Shown here piece by piece: positions 9,024 to 18,057 of a stretch of 64,000 nt of DNA. Every line of letters starts with the position of its first letter. The first letter of the stretch is position 1. The notes beneath the pieces were generated by a model. The model saw nothing but the letters and a program-made list of their open reading frames with translations, was not told the DNA's origin and did not search any database. The position numbers and the translations under genes were made by a program. The DNA is from Burkholderia sp. NRF60-BP8 (lineage in GTDB: Bacteria > Pseudomonadota > Gammaproteobacteria > Burkholderiales > Burkholderiaceae), in assembly GCF_001522585.2 (NCBI RefSeq), contig NZ_CP013372.1, positions 1,364,001 through 1,428,000 on the forward strand. The letters are read 5' to 3'.

Positions 9024-9215
9024 CAGGTAGCGGCCGGGGCGCCGGGACCGGCGCGACGCACGCCGGTCGAACCCGGCCATCCTGACGATCCGCCGACGGG
9101 TTTCGTCATACGTTTCAACGAATTGTCACAACGACCTCAAGTAAGCGGCGCGATTTGCCGTTTACCCGGTGAATTCGTCCACCGGGCGTTCCCGCTCCCT
9201 TACCGAGTCGTTGCC

Positions 9216-11015
9216 ATGTTCTCGTCCATTCGCGCCCGCATCCTCGCCGCGTGCGTCGCCATCGTCGTATTCGCGCTCGTCGCCACGACGCTGATCAACT
9301 ATTTCATCGCGCGCTCGTACAACGACGACGCGATCGACCGCAACCTGACCTCGGTCGCCAGCGGCCACGTGGTCGGAATCGCCGACTGGGTCGCCACCCG
9401 CAGCCGGATGATCGCGTCGCTGCAGGATGCCGCGCTGACGCCCGATCCGCTGCCGGTGTTCAAGCAGATGGCCGCGGCCGGCGGCTTCACGAACGTCTAT
9501 GCCGGCTACGCCGACAAGACGTTCCACTTCTCCGACCCGACCGGCATCCCGCCCGACTACGATCCGACCGGCCGGCCGTGGTACAAGCAGGCCGCACAGG
9601 CCGGCAAGCCGGTCGTCACGCCGCCGTACGTCGATGCCGGCACGGGCAACCTCGTCGTCACGTTCGCGGTGCCGATCCTGCGCGACGGCGCGCTGAAGGG
9701 CGTCGTCGCCGCGGACGTGTCGATGGACAGCGTGATCGCCAACGTCAAGTCGATCCGTCCGACGCCGGCCAGCTTCGGGATGCTGATCGACAGCAGCGGC
9801 CACGTCGTCGCGCACCCGGACGCGAAGCTCACGCTGAAGCCGGTCGCCGACGTCTCGCCCGAGCTCGGCGCGCTGGGTGTGGCATCGATCGCGGCGGCGA
9901 GCGCGCCGGTCGAGGTCGGCGTCGGCGGCGACGCGAAGCTGGTGCGCGCGAAACCGGTGCCGGGCACCGACTGGTACGCGCTGGTGCTGCTCGACAAGGC
10001 CGAAGCGACGGCCGGGATGCGTTCGCTGCTGACCGCGTCGCTGATGACGCTGATCGTGATCGTCGGCGTGGCGTCGCTGATCATCGGCGCGATCACCGCG
10101 ACCGCGTTCCGCCGCCTGTCGCAGGTGCGTCAGGCGATGGCCGCGATCGGCTCGGGCGCCGGCGACCTCACGCAGCGCCTGCCGGCCGACGGCCGCGACG
10201 AAGTCGCCGACATCGCGCGCTCGTTCAACAGTTTCGTCGACAAGCTGAACGACGTGATGCGCCAGATCCGCGATGCGAGCGAATCGGTGCGCACGGCCGC
10301 GAACGAGATCGCGGCGGGCAACCAGGACCTGTCGTCGCGTACCGAATCGGCGGCGGCGAGCCTCGAGGAAACCGCGGCGTCGATGGAAGAGATCACCGCG
10401 ACCGTCGGCCAGTCGGCGGCAGCCGCGAGCCAGGCCGACGAACGTGCGGCGGCCGCGTCGCGGATCGCGTCGCACGGCGGCGTGGTCGTGTCGGACGTCG
10501 TCGCGACGATGGGGAAGATCGAGGAAGCGTCGGGCCGGATCGGCGACATCATCGGCGTGATCGACGGGATCGCGTTCCAGACCAACATCCTCGCGCTGAA
10601 CGCGGCCGTCGAAGCGGCCCGCGCGGGCGAACAGGGCCGCGGCTTCGCGGTCGTCGCACAGGAAGTGCGCAGCCTCGCGCAACGCAGCGCGCAGGCCGCG
10701 CGCGAAGTGAAGGTGCTGGTCGAATCGACGGTCGCGAGCGTGTCGGCCGGATCGGGGCAGGTGCGCCAGGCCGGCGACACGATGCGCGAGATCGTGTCGA
10801 ACGTGTCGAACGTGACGACCATCATCTCCGAGATCACGCACGCGGCGAACGAGCAGACGCGCGGCATCCAGGAAGTGAACCGCGCCGTCAGCCAGCTCGA
10901 CGAAATGGTGCAGCAGAACGCGGCGCTCGTCGAACAGTCGACCGCGGCGGCCACCGCGCTGCAATCGCAGGCCAACGCGCTGGCGACGACGGTCGGGCAG
11001 TTCAAGGTCGCCTGA
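9216..11015 (+). CDS. Methyl-accepting chemotaxis protein with dCache-type sensor domain
   Basis: 599 residues from ATG 9216 (the frame opens at 9123, but the first 31 residues are not protein-like and the usual start MFSSIRARI follows). Transmembrane helix 1 (about 8-30), a periplasmic double-Cache domain (about 35-275) containing the ligand-pocket motif [11 protein letters not shown], transmembrane helix 2 (about 278-300), HAMP, then the signalling domain with the hairpin-tip motif [20 protein letters not shown]. It senses a small molecule outside the cell and controls CheA/CheW. dCache receptors commonly bind amino acids or organic acids. No C-terminal CheR-docking pentapeptide is visible (it ends GQFKVA). 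Confidence 0.95.
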   Translation: MFSSIRARILAACVAIVVFALVATTLINYFIARSYNDDAIDRNLTSVASGHVVGIADWVATRSRMIASLQDAALTPDPLPVFKQMAAAGGFTNVYAGYADKTFHFSDPTGIPPDYDPTGRPWYKQAAQAGKPVVTPPYVDAGTGNLVVTFAVPILRDGALKGVVAADVSMDSVIANVKSIRPTPASFGMLIDSSGHVVAHPDAKLTLKPVADVSPELGALGVASIAAASAPVEVGVGGDAKLVRAKPVPGTDWYALVLLDKAEATAGMRSLLTASLMTLIVIVGVASLIIGAITATAFRRLSQVRQAMAAIGSGAGDLTQRLPADGRDEVADIARSFNSFVDKLNDVMRQIRDASESVRTAANEIAAGNQDLSSRTESAAASLEETAASMEEITATVGQSAAAASQADERAAAASRIASHGGVVVSDVVATMGKIEEASGRIGDIIGVIDGIAFQTNILALNAAVEAARAGEQGRGFAVVAQEVRSLAQRSAQAAREVKVLVESTVASVSAGSGQVRQAGDTMREIVSNVSNVTTIISEITHAANEQTRGIQEVNRAVSQLDEMVQQNAALVEQSTAAATALQSQANALATTVGQFKVA

Positions 11016-11019
11016 CGCG

Positions 11020-11047
11020 GCCGGCGGCCCGCAGCCTGCGGGCCGCG
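11020..11047. terminator. GC-rich hairpin between convergent genes
   Basis: GCGGCCCGCA / TGCGGGCCGC around a 3-nt loop lies between the stop codons of the chemoreceptor (+) and the sigma-54 activator (-). No T-run on either side, so it may work as a bidirectional barrier rather than a classical intrinsic terminator. Confidence 0.4.
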
Positions 11048-11051
11048 ATGC

Positions 11052-12035
11052 TCACGAGCCGCCTTGGTCGCGCATCAGCGCGAGCCGGTTGTAGAGCGTC
11101 TTCAGGCTGATGCCGAGGGCCTTGGCCGCACGCGGCTTGTTACCGTCGAAGTGACGCAGCGTCGCCACGATGAAGCGCTGCTGCGCATGGTGCAGCGTCG
11201 CGCCGAGCGGCAGCGCCATCGCGCCTTCCGACGTGCTGTCGACGGCTGGCATCGGTTGCTTCGGCAACGCGATCTCGATGCCTTCGTCGGACAAGAGGTA
11301 CGCGCGCTCGATCGTGTTGCGCAGTTCGCGCACGTTGCCTGGCCACGAATACGCGCGCAACGCGGCGATCGCGGCATCAGTCAGCCGCTTGTGCGAGCGA
11401 TGCCGCTCGTTCAGCGTGTCGACGAATTCCTGCGCGATCGTCTCGACGTCGCCGTCGCGCTGACGCAGCGGCGGCACGTAGATCGCGAATGCGGCGAGCC
11501 GGTAGAACAGGTCCTCGCGCAGCCGGCCGTCGCGCACGGCGTCGGCCGGATTGTGGCGGGTGGCCGACACGAACCGCACGTCGAGCGGAATCGATTCGGT
11601 GCCGCCCACGCGCACGATCGTATTCGACTCGATCGCCCGCAGCAGCTTCACCTGCAGCGCCGCGGGCATTTCCGCGATTTCATCGAGCAGCAGCGTGCCG
11701 CCGCGCGCGGCTTCGAAGAACCCTTCGCGCTGCGTGGTCGCGCCGGTAAAGCTGCCTTTCTCGTGCCCGAACAATTGCGCCTCGGCAAGCTCGGGCGGAA
11801 TCGCGCCGCAGTTCACGGGCACGAACGGGCCGTCACGCCGCGCGCTGAGATCGTGCAGCCGCCGCGCGACGATATCCTTGCCGACCCCGCTTTCGCCGGC
11901 AATCATCACGCTCGCGCGGGTCGGCGCGATTTTCTCGATACGGCCGAGCAGCGTGCGCATCGCGGCGGACCGGCCGGACAGCCGGCGACTGTCCGCGCGC
12001 TGCTTCGTCCGGTTTGCGGATTCACCCATAGGCAT
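11052..12035 (-). CDS. Sigma-54-dependent transcriptional activator, PspF-like (no receiver domain)
   Basis: 327 residues from ATG 12035 (ATG 12029 also possible). Nearly the whole protein is the AAA+ central domain: Walker A GESGVGKD (47-54), sigma-54 contact loop GSFTGA (94-99, S in place of the commoner A), Walker B GGTLLLDEIAEM (112-123), arginine-finger region and a C-terminal Fis-type helix-turn-helix (RAAKALGISLKTLYNRL). There is no N-terminal receiver or GAF domain, so activity must be controlled by a partner protein, as PspA does for PspF, or by expression. It is divergent from a hybrid histidine kinase. An 18-bp perfect palindrome lies 6 bp before its start codon. Confidence 0.92.
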   Translation of the reverse strand: MPMGESANRTKQRADSRRLSGRSAAMRTLLGRIEKIAPTRASVMIAGESGVGKDIVARRLHDLSARRDGPFVPVNCGAIPPELAEAQLFGHEKGSFTGATTQREGFFEAARGGTLLLDEIAEMPAALQVKLLRAIESNTIVRVGGTESIPLDVRFVSATRHNPADAVRDGRLREDLFYRLAAFAIYVPPLRQRDGDVETIAQEFVDTLNERHRSHKRLTDAAIAALRAYSWPGNVRELRNTIERAYLLSDEGIEIALPKQPMPAVDSTSEGAMALPLGATLHHAQQRFIVATLRHFDGNKPRAAKALGISLKTLYNRLALMRDQGGS

Positions 12036-12490
12036 TGGCGGCCGTTTTGAAAAACGGCATCGCAGGTTCCGTTGATTGCAATATTTATCATCGACAGCGA
12101 AACGACGGCGAAGGTGCCGCGGAATAGAAAATTCCAATGTGCGCGACATGACCGACAGAAACAGGCCATCGGGCCGTTCGCGCGCCGTCGACGCGACGCC
12201 GCGTCCGCGTTGCGACCCGCACTTTTTTACAGACATCCGATGAAAAAAAGCGGTCGTCGATACGGTGCGGCGGTGCGCGCGGCGATGCCGCCCCCCGCAT
12301 CTGTCCGGCCCGTCGCCGATGCAGGCATAGGGCGCGGCCATGCGTTGCCGCGCACGCGCCCCCCGGCCGGCGTCGGGTACGTCGTTTGCTGGCGCGTTCC
12401 TGCTCGCCCGGCGCGCTCGACGGGATGCCGGATGGTCGAAACGCGGCATCCCCCCGCACCCGACGGGAGCCGGCGCGATGCAAGGATGCA
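12036..12490. other. Divergent control region between sigma-54 activator and hybrid kinase
   Basis: About 455 bp. It contains the perfect palindrome GCCGTTTTGAAAAACGGC at 12041-12058, next to the activator start codon, a short AT-richer patch (about 12062-12145) with GGAAT-N5-ATTCC, and otherwise GC-rich sequence. No convincing gene; open frames here are extensions of the flanking genes. Confidence 0.5.
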
Positions 12491-14473
12491 ATGAGGACTA
12501 TGACCCGTGAGCTGCTCCGGCAGGGTGCATGGATCGTGCTGGCCGTCGGGGTGGCGTCCGCGCTGCAGGCGTGGGCGATTCAGGCTGTCGGCAAGCACGC
12601 GCCGTTTGCGCCGCTACCTTTTTACGCCGGCGTGGCCGCCGCCGCATGGCTGACGTCGCTCGCCGGTGGCCTTGTCGCGACCGCCGCGAGCGTCGGCGTG
12701 ATCGCCGCATTGTGGTGGCGCGACGCGCCGCTGGCGACGCTGCTCGCGCAAGCCGGCGCGTTCGTCGCGATCGGTTTCGTCGAATGCGTGCTGGTGACGA
12801 CGGTGAAGCCGCTGCTGGCGAACGATCGTTTGCGCGAGATCGATGACGACGACGGCGGTCCGTACCCGCCGCACCGCGAGCCGTCGTCCGTCGCCGGCGG
12901 GTCCGACACCGAGCTGCTGCGCCGCGTGGTCGATGCGTCGCCCGATGCGATCGTCGGGACCGACGTGGAGCGCAGGATCACCAGCTGGAACCCGGCCGCG
13001 GCAAGAATCTTCGGCATCGATACGGCCCAGGCGAACGGACGCGACCTCGTCACGATGATCGCGCCGCGCTGGCTGCGCCGGCATGCGGTGCCCGCGTCGT
13101 TCGCGGACCTGCGCGAGCCGGTCGGGCCGCTCGACGTACTGTGCGTGCGCCGCGACGGCGGCCGTTTTCGCGCCACCTTCGTCGCCTCGCCGATCGTCGA
13201 CGCGCAGGGCCGCAGCGCGGGCCTGTCGCTGACGCTGCGCGAAGCGGGCGAACGCCGCCGCAACGAACGCCACAACCTTCGCTCGCTGCGCGGCGCACGC
13301 GACGCGCGCATGCAGGCCGACACGTCGAACCGGCTGAAGGACGAGCTGCTGGCGACGGTGTCGCACGAACTGCGCACGCCGCTGAACGTGATCTACGGCT
13401 GGGTCGAGGTCCTGCGCAACGCCGACGGCCAGGGCTTCGCGCAGCAGGCGGTCGACGCGATCGATCGCAGCGCGCGGTCGCTGTCGCACATGGTCGCCGA
13501 TCTGCTCGATGCATCGTCCCTCGCGACCGGCCGGCTGCGCCTCGAACGCGTGCCGGTCGATCTCGTGCGGATCGTGCGAGACGCCGCGCGCGAACTCGAC
13601 GCGACGGCGCAGGCGAACGGGCTCGTGCTGTCGACGTCGTATGCGATGCCGGCCTGCGTGATCCCGGCGGACGGCGAGCGCCTGCGCCAGGTCCTGTCGA
13701 ATCTGCTGTCGAATGCGATCAAGTTCACGCCGCCGGGCGGGCGGATCGACGTGTCGCTGACCCGCGCGGGCGAGCGCGTGCGGCTGTCGGTCTCCGACAC
13801 CGGGCAAGGGATTGCGCCGGAATACCTGCCGCACCTGTTCGATACGTTCAGCCGGCCGGAGGGTGCGTTCACGTCCCCCAGGCGCGGCCTCGGGCTCGGC
13901 CTGTCGATCGTGCGCAACATTGTGCAACTGCACGGCGGCGAGGTCGTCGCGACGAGCGCGGGCGCCGGGCGCGGAACGACCGTCACGGTGACGCTGCCCG
14001 CGGGCTGGGACACCGACGATCCGGTCGAGCAGCCGTCGCGGGCGAAGGACAAGGCCGATACGGTCGCGCTCGACGGCCAGCGCGTACTGGTGGTCGATGA
14101 CGACGCGACGTCGCGGACCAGTCTCGCGGCAGCGCTCGAAACCATGGGCGCGCAGGTATCGACCGCCCGGTCGGGGCACGACGCGCTCGACGCGGTGGAG
14201 CGGCAGCAGCCGAGCGTCGTGCTGTCGGATCTCGCGATGCCGGACGGCGACGGTTACTGGCTGCTGGACCGGATCCGGCATTTGCCGAACGGCGGCGGAC
14301 ATCTGCCGGTCGTCGCGGTGACCGCGCATGCAGGCAAGGCCGACCGGCGCCGGGTGATGGCCGCCGGGTTCGATGCGTATCTGTGCAAGCCGGTCGACAT
14401 GCCGACGCTCGCGAGCGTGATCGTCGACGTCGTGCCGGACGACGTGGGCGACGGCAAGCCGCGCGAGCGGTAG
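12491..14473 (+). CDS. Hybrid histidine kinase (membrane, PAS, HisKA, HATPase, C-terminal receiver)
   Basis: 660 residues from ATG 12491, preceded by AAGGA (12482-12486); ATG 12500 is an alternative. Three to four hydrophobic segments (about 8-100) resemble the DUF4118/KdpD-type membrane unit; then PAS (about 140-255), dimerisation domain with phospho-histidine in HELRTP (His292), ATPase boxes SNLLSNAIKF, DTGQGIAPEY and GLGLGLSIV, and a receiver (about 530-650) with phospho-aspartate in VLSDLAMPDG (Asp580) and the conserved CKP lysine. No phosphotransfer domain is fused, so an Hpt protein or direct phosphotransfer is needed. It is followed 70 bp later by the BON-protein gene. Confidence 0.95.
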   Translation: MRTMTRELLRQGAWIVLAVGVASALQAWAIQAVGKHAPFAPLPFYAGVAAAAWLTSLAGGLVATAASVGVIAALWWRDAPLATLLAQAGAFVAIGFVECVLVTTVKPLLANDRLREIDDDDGGPYPPHREPSSVAGGSDTELLRRVVDASPDAIVGTDVERRITSWNPAAARIFGIDTAQANGRDLVTMIAPRWLRRHAVPASFADLREPVGPLDVLCVRRDGGRFRATFVASPIVDAQGRSAGLSLTLREAGERRRNERHNLRSLRGARDARMQADTSNRLKDELLATVSHELRTPLNVIYGWVEVLRNADGQGFAQQAVDAIDRSARSLSHMVADLLDASSLATGRLRLERVPVDLVRIVRDAARELDATAQANGLVLSTSYAMPACVIPADGERLRQVLSNLLSNAIKFTPPGGRIDVSLTRAGERVRLSVSDTGQGIAPEYLPHLFDTFSRPEGAFTSPRRGLGLGLSIVRNIVQLHGGEVVATSAGAGRGTTVTVTLPAGWDTDDPVEQPSRAKDKADTVALDGQRVLVVDDDATSRTSLAAALETMGAQVSTARSGHDALDAVERQQPSVVLSDLAMPDGDGYWLLDRIRHLPNGGGHLPVVAVTAHAGKADRRRVMAAGFDAYLCKPVDMPTLASVIVDVVPDDVGDGKPRER

Positions 14474-14543
14474 CGGCGCATACCCCGACGTATACGCGGC
14501 GCGGTCGCGTGGCCGTCCGGCCGCATACGAGAAAGGAGACGCG

Positions 14544-14954
14544 ATGGACCCAACGAAAAGCACGCGGCGCGACGGCACGAGCAACGAGCCGGCACGCACC
14601 GGACGCAGGACGCCGGTCGTGCCGATCGCGAGCATACTGATGCTGTCGTGTGCATGGATCGCGACACCCCGCTACGCATCGGCCGAGGAGGGCACCCGTG
14701 CGAAGCTTGCGAGCCAGGCGTCGGCCGTCGGCGGGCAGATCCGCGATGCGACGCTCGCGTCCCGCGTCAGGGCCGCGCTCGTCGCCGAACGCGGCCTGGC
14801 CTCCGGCGACATCGACGTGCAGGTTCGCGACCGCGTGGTCGAACTGACGGGCGACGTGCCCGACGAGCGACAACGCGCGACCGCGATCCGCGTCGCGCAC
14901 GACGTCAGCGGCGTGAGCGGCGTGCGCGACAAGCTGCAGATCCGCCGGAAGTAA
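14544..14954 (+). CDS. BON-domain periplasmic protein
   Basis: 136 residues; ATG 14544 follows AAAGGAGA. A charged N-terminus and a hydrophobic signal segment (about 24-46, PVVPIASILMLSCAWIATP) precede one BON domain (about 68-134: DATLASRVRAALVAERGLAS, then VRDRVVELTGDVPDE and VSGVSGVRDKLQI). BON domains bind membranes or other envelope ligands and occur in OsmY-type stress proteins. It opens a run of three same-strand envelope-stress genes (14544-16238) downstream of the hybrid kinase. Confidence 0.9.
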   Translation: MDPTKSTRRDGTSNEPARTGRRTPVVPIASILMLSCAWIATPRYASAEEGTRAKLASQASAVGGQIRDATLASRVRAALVAERGLASGDIDVQVRDRVVELTGDVPDERQRATAIRVAHDVSGVSGVRDKLQIRRK

Positions 14955-15033
14955 CGTGATGCGCGGGTCAGCGCCGGGCCGATCGGGCGTCGCGCGCCCG
15001 CGGTCCTGCGCGTCACCGGGCAGGAGGTTCGAC

Positions 15034-15579
15034 ATGGACACCATCATCGCGGGCCGTTTCTCGCGGCTCGAGCAGGCGGAACGCTGCGCAGAGCAGTTGC
15101 GCGGCCACGCCATGCATCGGGACGACGTGAAGGTCTTCTTTCTCAATCCGCCCGGACAGCACGCGCTGTTCTGGCTCGGCGGCGACGTCTATGCGGACTC
15201 CGCCGCGCGGCCTGGCGGCATCGGCGCGCTGGAAGGCGTGGCCATCGGCGCGATCGTCGGGCTCGCCGGGGCCGCGCTGCTCTATCTGGGCGGCCTTCAT
15301 TCCCCGCTCGCGTGGATCGGCGTGCCGCTCGTCGGCGGGTACGTCGGCGCGTTGTGCGGCGCGCTCGGCCGGATGCGCGGCGATGCGCCGGAGGGGCATG
15401 GCGCGCTGAAGCAATGTGAAAACGGCGTCGTGCTGGCCGCGCACGTGACGCGGCGCACGATCGCGTTCGCGGAGCGGACGATGCTCGCCGCCGGCGCGCT
15501 ATCGGTGGAGCGCACCGAGGGTGCATGGCACAACGGCGAATGGACTGATTTCTTCACGTCGGCCCATCGTCCCGCGTGA
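15034..15579 (+). CDS. Glycine-rich membrane protein, possible glycine-zipper/general-stress type
   Basis: 181 residues; ATG 15034 is set by AGGAGG just upstream. MDTIIAGRFSRLEQAERCAEQLR is a ferredoxin-like segment typical of proteins annotated as heat-shock/general stress (YflT-like). Two hydrophobic glycine-rich helices follow (GVAIGAIVGLAGAALLYLG; GVPLVGGYVGALCGALG), then a soluble C-terminal part. Likely an inner-membrane stress protein of unknown biochemical role, co-transcribed with the BON and DUF4142 genes. Confidence 0.75.
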   Translation: MDTIIAGRFSRLEQAERCAEQLRGHAMHRDDVKVFFLNPPGQHALFWLGGDVYADSAARPGGIGALEGVAIGAIVGLAGAALLYLGGLHSPLAWIGVPLVGGYVGALCGALGRMRGDAPEGHGALKQCENGVVLAAHVTRRTIAFAERTMLAAGALSVERTEGAWHNGEWTDFFTSAHRPA

Positions 15580-15611
15580 CGGTCCGCCCCGTTGCCCGAT
15601 ACGGAGGCCGG

Positions 15612-16238
15612 ATGACGAAACCGAACCGGATGAAGCAACGCGGGCGCCGCTCGGCGGCAATCGTCCTGACTGCCGCCGTGGGCGCGCTGACGTTCGCGCT
15701 CGCGCGTGCGCAGGCGCCGCCTGCTTCGTCCGCGCAGGTCGCGCCGGGCGTCGTGCGCCCCGGTCCGACCGCCGACGAGGCCGGCATGACCCAGCGGCCG
15801 ATCGGCATCGACGCAGAGTTCGTCGACAAGGCAGGCATGATCGGCAAGGTGGAACGGCAGGCAGGCCAACTCGCGCTCGATCGCTCGTCGAACGCGCAGG
15901 TGAAGGCCTTCGCCCGCCGGATGGTCGACGACCATGCGCGTATCGCGGACGAATTGCGGCACATCGGCGCGCAAAAGGGCGTACCGGTCCAGACGCGGAT
16001 GCTCTTCGATCCGGCGGTGACGGCATTGCGCGCGAAGAACGGGCCCGCGTTCGATACGGCGTACGTGGCGTTGGCGGGGCCTCGCGCGCACGAGGCGGCG
16101 GTCCGGCTTTACGAGACCGAAGCGAAAGACGGTCGCGACCCGCAGCTTCGCGCATTCGCGGCCCGCACGCTGCCGACGCTGAACGCGCACCTGAGCGCCG
16201 CGCGGCAACTCGCGAAGACGGTGGCCGCCGCGCAGTGA
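15612..16238 (+). CDS. DUF4142 exported protein
   Basis: 208 residues from ATG 15612 with GGAGG upstream. A Sec-type signal (about residues 12-35, ending near ARAQA) is followed by a helical DUF4142 domain: DAEFVDKAGMIGKVERQAGQLAL, SNAQVKAFARRMVDDHARI, and the late DPQLRAFAARTLPTLNAHL. This ferritin-like/helical-bundle family is periplasmic and of unknown function, often tied to envelope stress. It ends the BON-glycine-rich-DUF4142 run and converges with the PRC-barrel gene. Confidence 0.9.
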   Translation: MTKPNRMKQRGRRSAAIVLTAAVGALTFALARAQAPPASSAQVAPGVVRPGPTADEAGMTQRPIGIDAEFVDKAGMIGKVERQAGQLALDRSSNAQVKAFARRMVDDHARIADELRHIGAQKGVPVQTRMLFDPAVTALRAKNGPAFDTAYVALAGPRAHEAAVRLYETEAKDGRDPQLRAFAARTLPTLNAHLSAARQLAKTVAAAQ

Positions 16239-16260
16239 ACCGCTTGCCGGCCGGCAGGCT

Positions 16261-16764
16261 TCAGTGCTGCCGCGTGCCGTCTTCGGGGCCGCCCGGCGAC
16301 GCCTCGTACGGCGGCGAATCGAGCGCCGTTTCGCCTTCCTCGATCAGCCAGTACGGCGAACGGCCGTAGTACGCATGCAGGGCTTCGGCCCATTCGGGGT
16401 CGGCCATCGCGGGCCACCGGCTCTTGTCGAAGCCGGGCGCCTCGCGCACACGCGCCGTGTCGACCGGCAGCACGAAGCATTCGCGCTCGGCATCGAGGAC
16501 CAGCGCGCTCCACGGCACCGCGAGCAGCTTGTCGCCGATCCCGAGCAGGCCGCCCGACGACACGACCGCATAGGCGATCCGTCCGGCGCGCACGTCGAGC
16601 ATGATGTGAGCGACCTTGCCGATGTCGGCGCCGTCCAGCGTCAGCACGCGATCGCCTTCGAGCGTGCGGGCGGCCATCACGTCGGGACCCGGGCCGCCCA
16701 CGGCCGTATGCGGCTTCGTGCCGACGATGCGCGCGGCGTCGCGCGACGGTTTGTCCGTTGTCAT
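16261..16764 (-). CDS. PRC-barrel domain protein
   Basis: 167 residues; ATG 16764 preceded by AGGAGG. The PRC-barrel beta-domain (about 30-110) is recognised by RTLEGDRVLTLDGADIGKVAHIMLDVRAGRIAYAV, GDKLLAVPWSALVLD and a following acidic strand. The C-terminal third (WPAMADPEWAEALHAYYGRSPYW) is typical of Burkholderia/Rhizobium stand-alone PRC proteins. Such proteins are small cytoplasmic adaptors of unknown role, often in stress loci. It lies downstream of the CBS gene on the same strand. Confidence 0.9.
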   Translation of the reverse strand: MTTDKPSRDAARIVGTKPHTAVGGPGPDVMAARTLEGDRVLTLDGADIGKVAHIMLDVRAGRIAYAVVSSGGLLGIGDKLLAVPWSALVLDAERECFVLPVDTARVREAPGFDKSRWPAMADPEWAEALHAYYGRSPYWLIEEGETALDSPPYEASPGGPEDGTRQH

Positions 16765-16869
16765 CGAAAACCTCCTGATCGAAGCGGCAACCCGGCCCGC
16801 GCGCGAATTCGTCGCGCGGGGATTGCGCCCGGGCGGCAGGCCGCGCGGGATGATGGATGGGAACGCCGG

Positions 16870-17301
16870 TCAGCGGCGGCGCGGCAGCGATACGTCCTCG
16901 AGCGTGTTGGCCAGCTCGTCGCGCGCCGGGCCGCCCGCGCGCGTCGCGATGTCGCCGAGCGACACCATGCCGACCAGTTTCAGATGGCGGTCGAGCACCG
17001 GCAAGCGGTGCAACTGCACGTCGGCCATCCGCTGCTGGACATCGCCGACGCCGTCGTCCTCGACGCACCATTGCACGGGTCTGGACGCAACCGCCTGCAC
17101 GGGCGTGTCGGGCGAATGACCGCGCGACAGCGCCCGCACCGCCAGGTCGCGATCGGTCACGATCGCGACGAGTTCGGCGCCGTCGCAAACGGGCAGCACG
17201 CCGATGTCGAAGCGCTGCATCAATTCGGCGGCATGGCGAATCGTGTCGGTCGGCGCGACGCACACTACGTCGCGCGACATGATCTCGTTGACGCGATACA
17301 T
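16870..17301 (-). CDS. Paired CBS-domain protein
   Basis: 143 residues from ATG 17301, with GAAGGAGA upstream. CBS1 (about 5-60) begins MYRVNEIMSRDVVCVAPTDT with the adenosine-contact pattern LPVCDGAELVAIVTDRDLA; CBS2 (about 75-130) has RLPVLDRHLKLVGMVSLGDIA. Two CBS motifs form one Bateman module that binds adenine nucleotides (AMP/ATP) or NAD and signals energy state. No effector domain is attached, so it must act on a partner. Same strand and close to the PRC-barrel gene. Confidence 0.93.
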   Translation of the reverse strand: MYRVNEIMSRDVVCVAPTDTIRHAAELMQRFDIGVLPVCDGAELVAIVTDRDLAVRALSRGHSPDTPVQAVASRPVQWCVEDDGVGDVQQRMADVQLHRLPVLDRHLKLVGMVSLGDIATRAGGPARDELANTLEDVSLPRRR

Positions 17302-17486
17302 GGACGTCTCCTTCGTGAGCGGGGACGACGCGGGAGCACCACGCGTGCCGCGCGACGCGCACACGTCGGGCCCCAAGGCCTCTGCACGCTGATGACGGGC
17401 TTGCGCCGGACAGCCGGCGACGGAGAAATTTGCCAGCCTCCTTGTACATCTTCCACGGCGACAGCCGCGGCCGTCGGCGCGGGACG

Positions 17487-17606
17487 TCAGTGGCCGATGC
17501 CCGTCATCGTGACGATTGCGAGGACCACCGCGCTTTCGATCGCGGCCAGCGCCGCGACGCCGGCCGCGCCGCTTACTTCATGCCATCTGCGTTCAAGGAC
17601 TTTCAT
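17487..17606 (-). CDS. 39-residue single-helix membrane protein
   Basis: A very short gene supported by AGGAG 8 nt before ATG 17606 and by composition: a basic N-terminus (MKVLERRWHEV) followed by one hydrophobic helix (about 13-37: GAAGVAALAAIESAVVLAIV). Small single-span proteins of this kind often modulate larger membrane complexes. Function unknown; homologues were not checked. Confidence 0.5.
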   Translation of the reverse strand: MKVLERRWHEVSGAAGVAALAAIESAVVLAIVTMTGIGH

Positions 17607-17670
17607 CGATCGCTCCTGAGTGGGCCGGCGCGCGGGTGCGCTGTCACGCAGCGCGTGCCGGGTGCCGCCG

Positions 17671-17919
17671 TCAGCCGTGATCGCGGGGCGGGGAAGGGAC
17701 GTGCGGCGCGCGCCGTTCGCGCTCGCCGGACGGCTTGGCGGGGTCGATACGCGTCGCACCGCCGACGGCGGGCGGATCGCTGGCCGGGACCGTCTCCTCG
17801 AGCCCTTCGTCGATACGCTCCTCCGTCTTGTCTTCGGACGGCGGACGCGACGTGGCGAGCCGGAGCAGTCCGGCAGCCGGTGACACGGCGTCGCGGCGGC
17901 CGGGGTCGTGAACGGTCAT
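17671..17919 (-). CDS. 82-residue disordered acidic/basic protein
   Basis: ATG 17919 sits after a perfect AAGGAGG. The sequence is low-complexity and charged, with DKTEERIDEGLEETVPASDP in the middle and a proline/arginine-rich end; no folded domain is visible. The EETVPASDPP motif suggests a family of short Burkholderia stress-locus proteins, from memory only. Divergent from the gene at 18058, with a large inverted repeat between them. Confidence 0.65.
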   Translation of the reverse strand: MTVHDPGRRDAVSPAAGLLRLATSRPPSEDKTEERIDEGLEETVPASDPPAVGGATRIDPAKPSGERERRAPHVPSPPRDHG

Positions 17920-17947
17920 GGTCGAACCTCCTTGTCGATGAGAAGGC

Positions 17948-17987
17948 GCAAGCGCCGTACCCGCGGCGGCCGCGGCACGGCGCTTGC
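17948..17987. repeat. Large inverted repeat between divergent small genes
   Basis: GCAAGCGCCGT (17948-17958) and ACGGCGCTTGC (17977-17987) are perfect complements around an 18-nt centre that itself carries CCGCGG...CCGCGG. It lies in the 138-bp region between the genes at 17919 (-) and 18058 (+), and could be a leader hairpin or a binding site. Confidence 0.6.
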
Positions 17988-18057
17988 AAGCCGCGAGAAC
18001 CGGCCGGGCATGCGGGTACGACGCGCACGGGGCCGGTATGGACGAGAGGACATCGTG

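Noticed and set aside
16768..16870. Open frames in the spacer between PRC-barrel and CBS genes
   Set aside because: Shadow sequence; the gap holds the ribosome binding site of the PRC gene and nothing else convincing.
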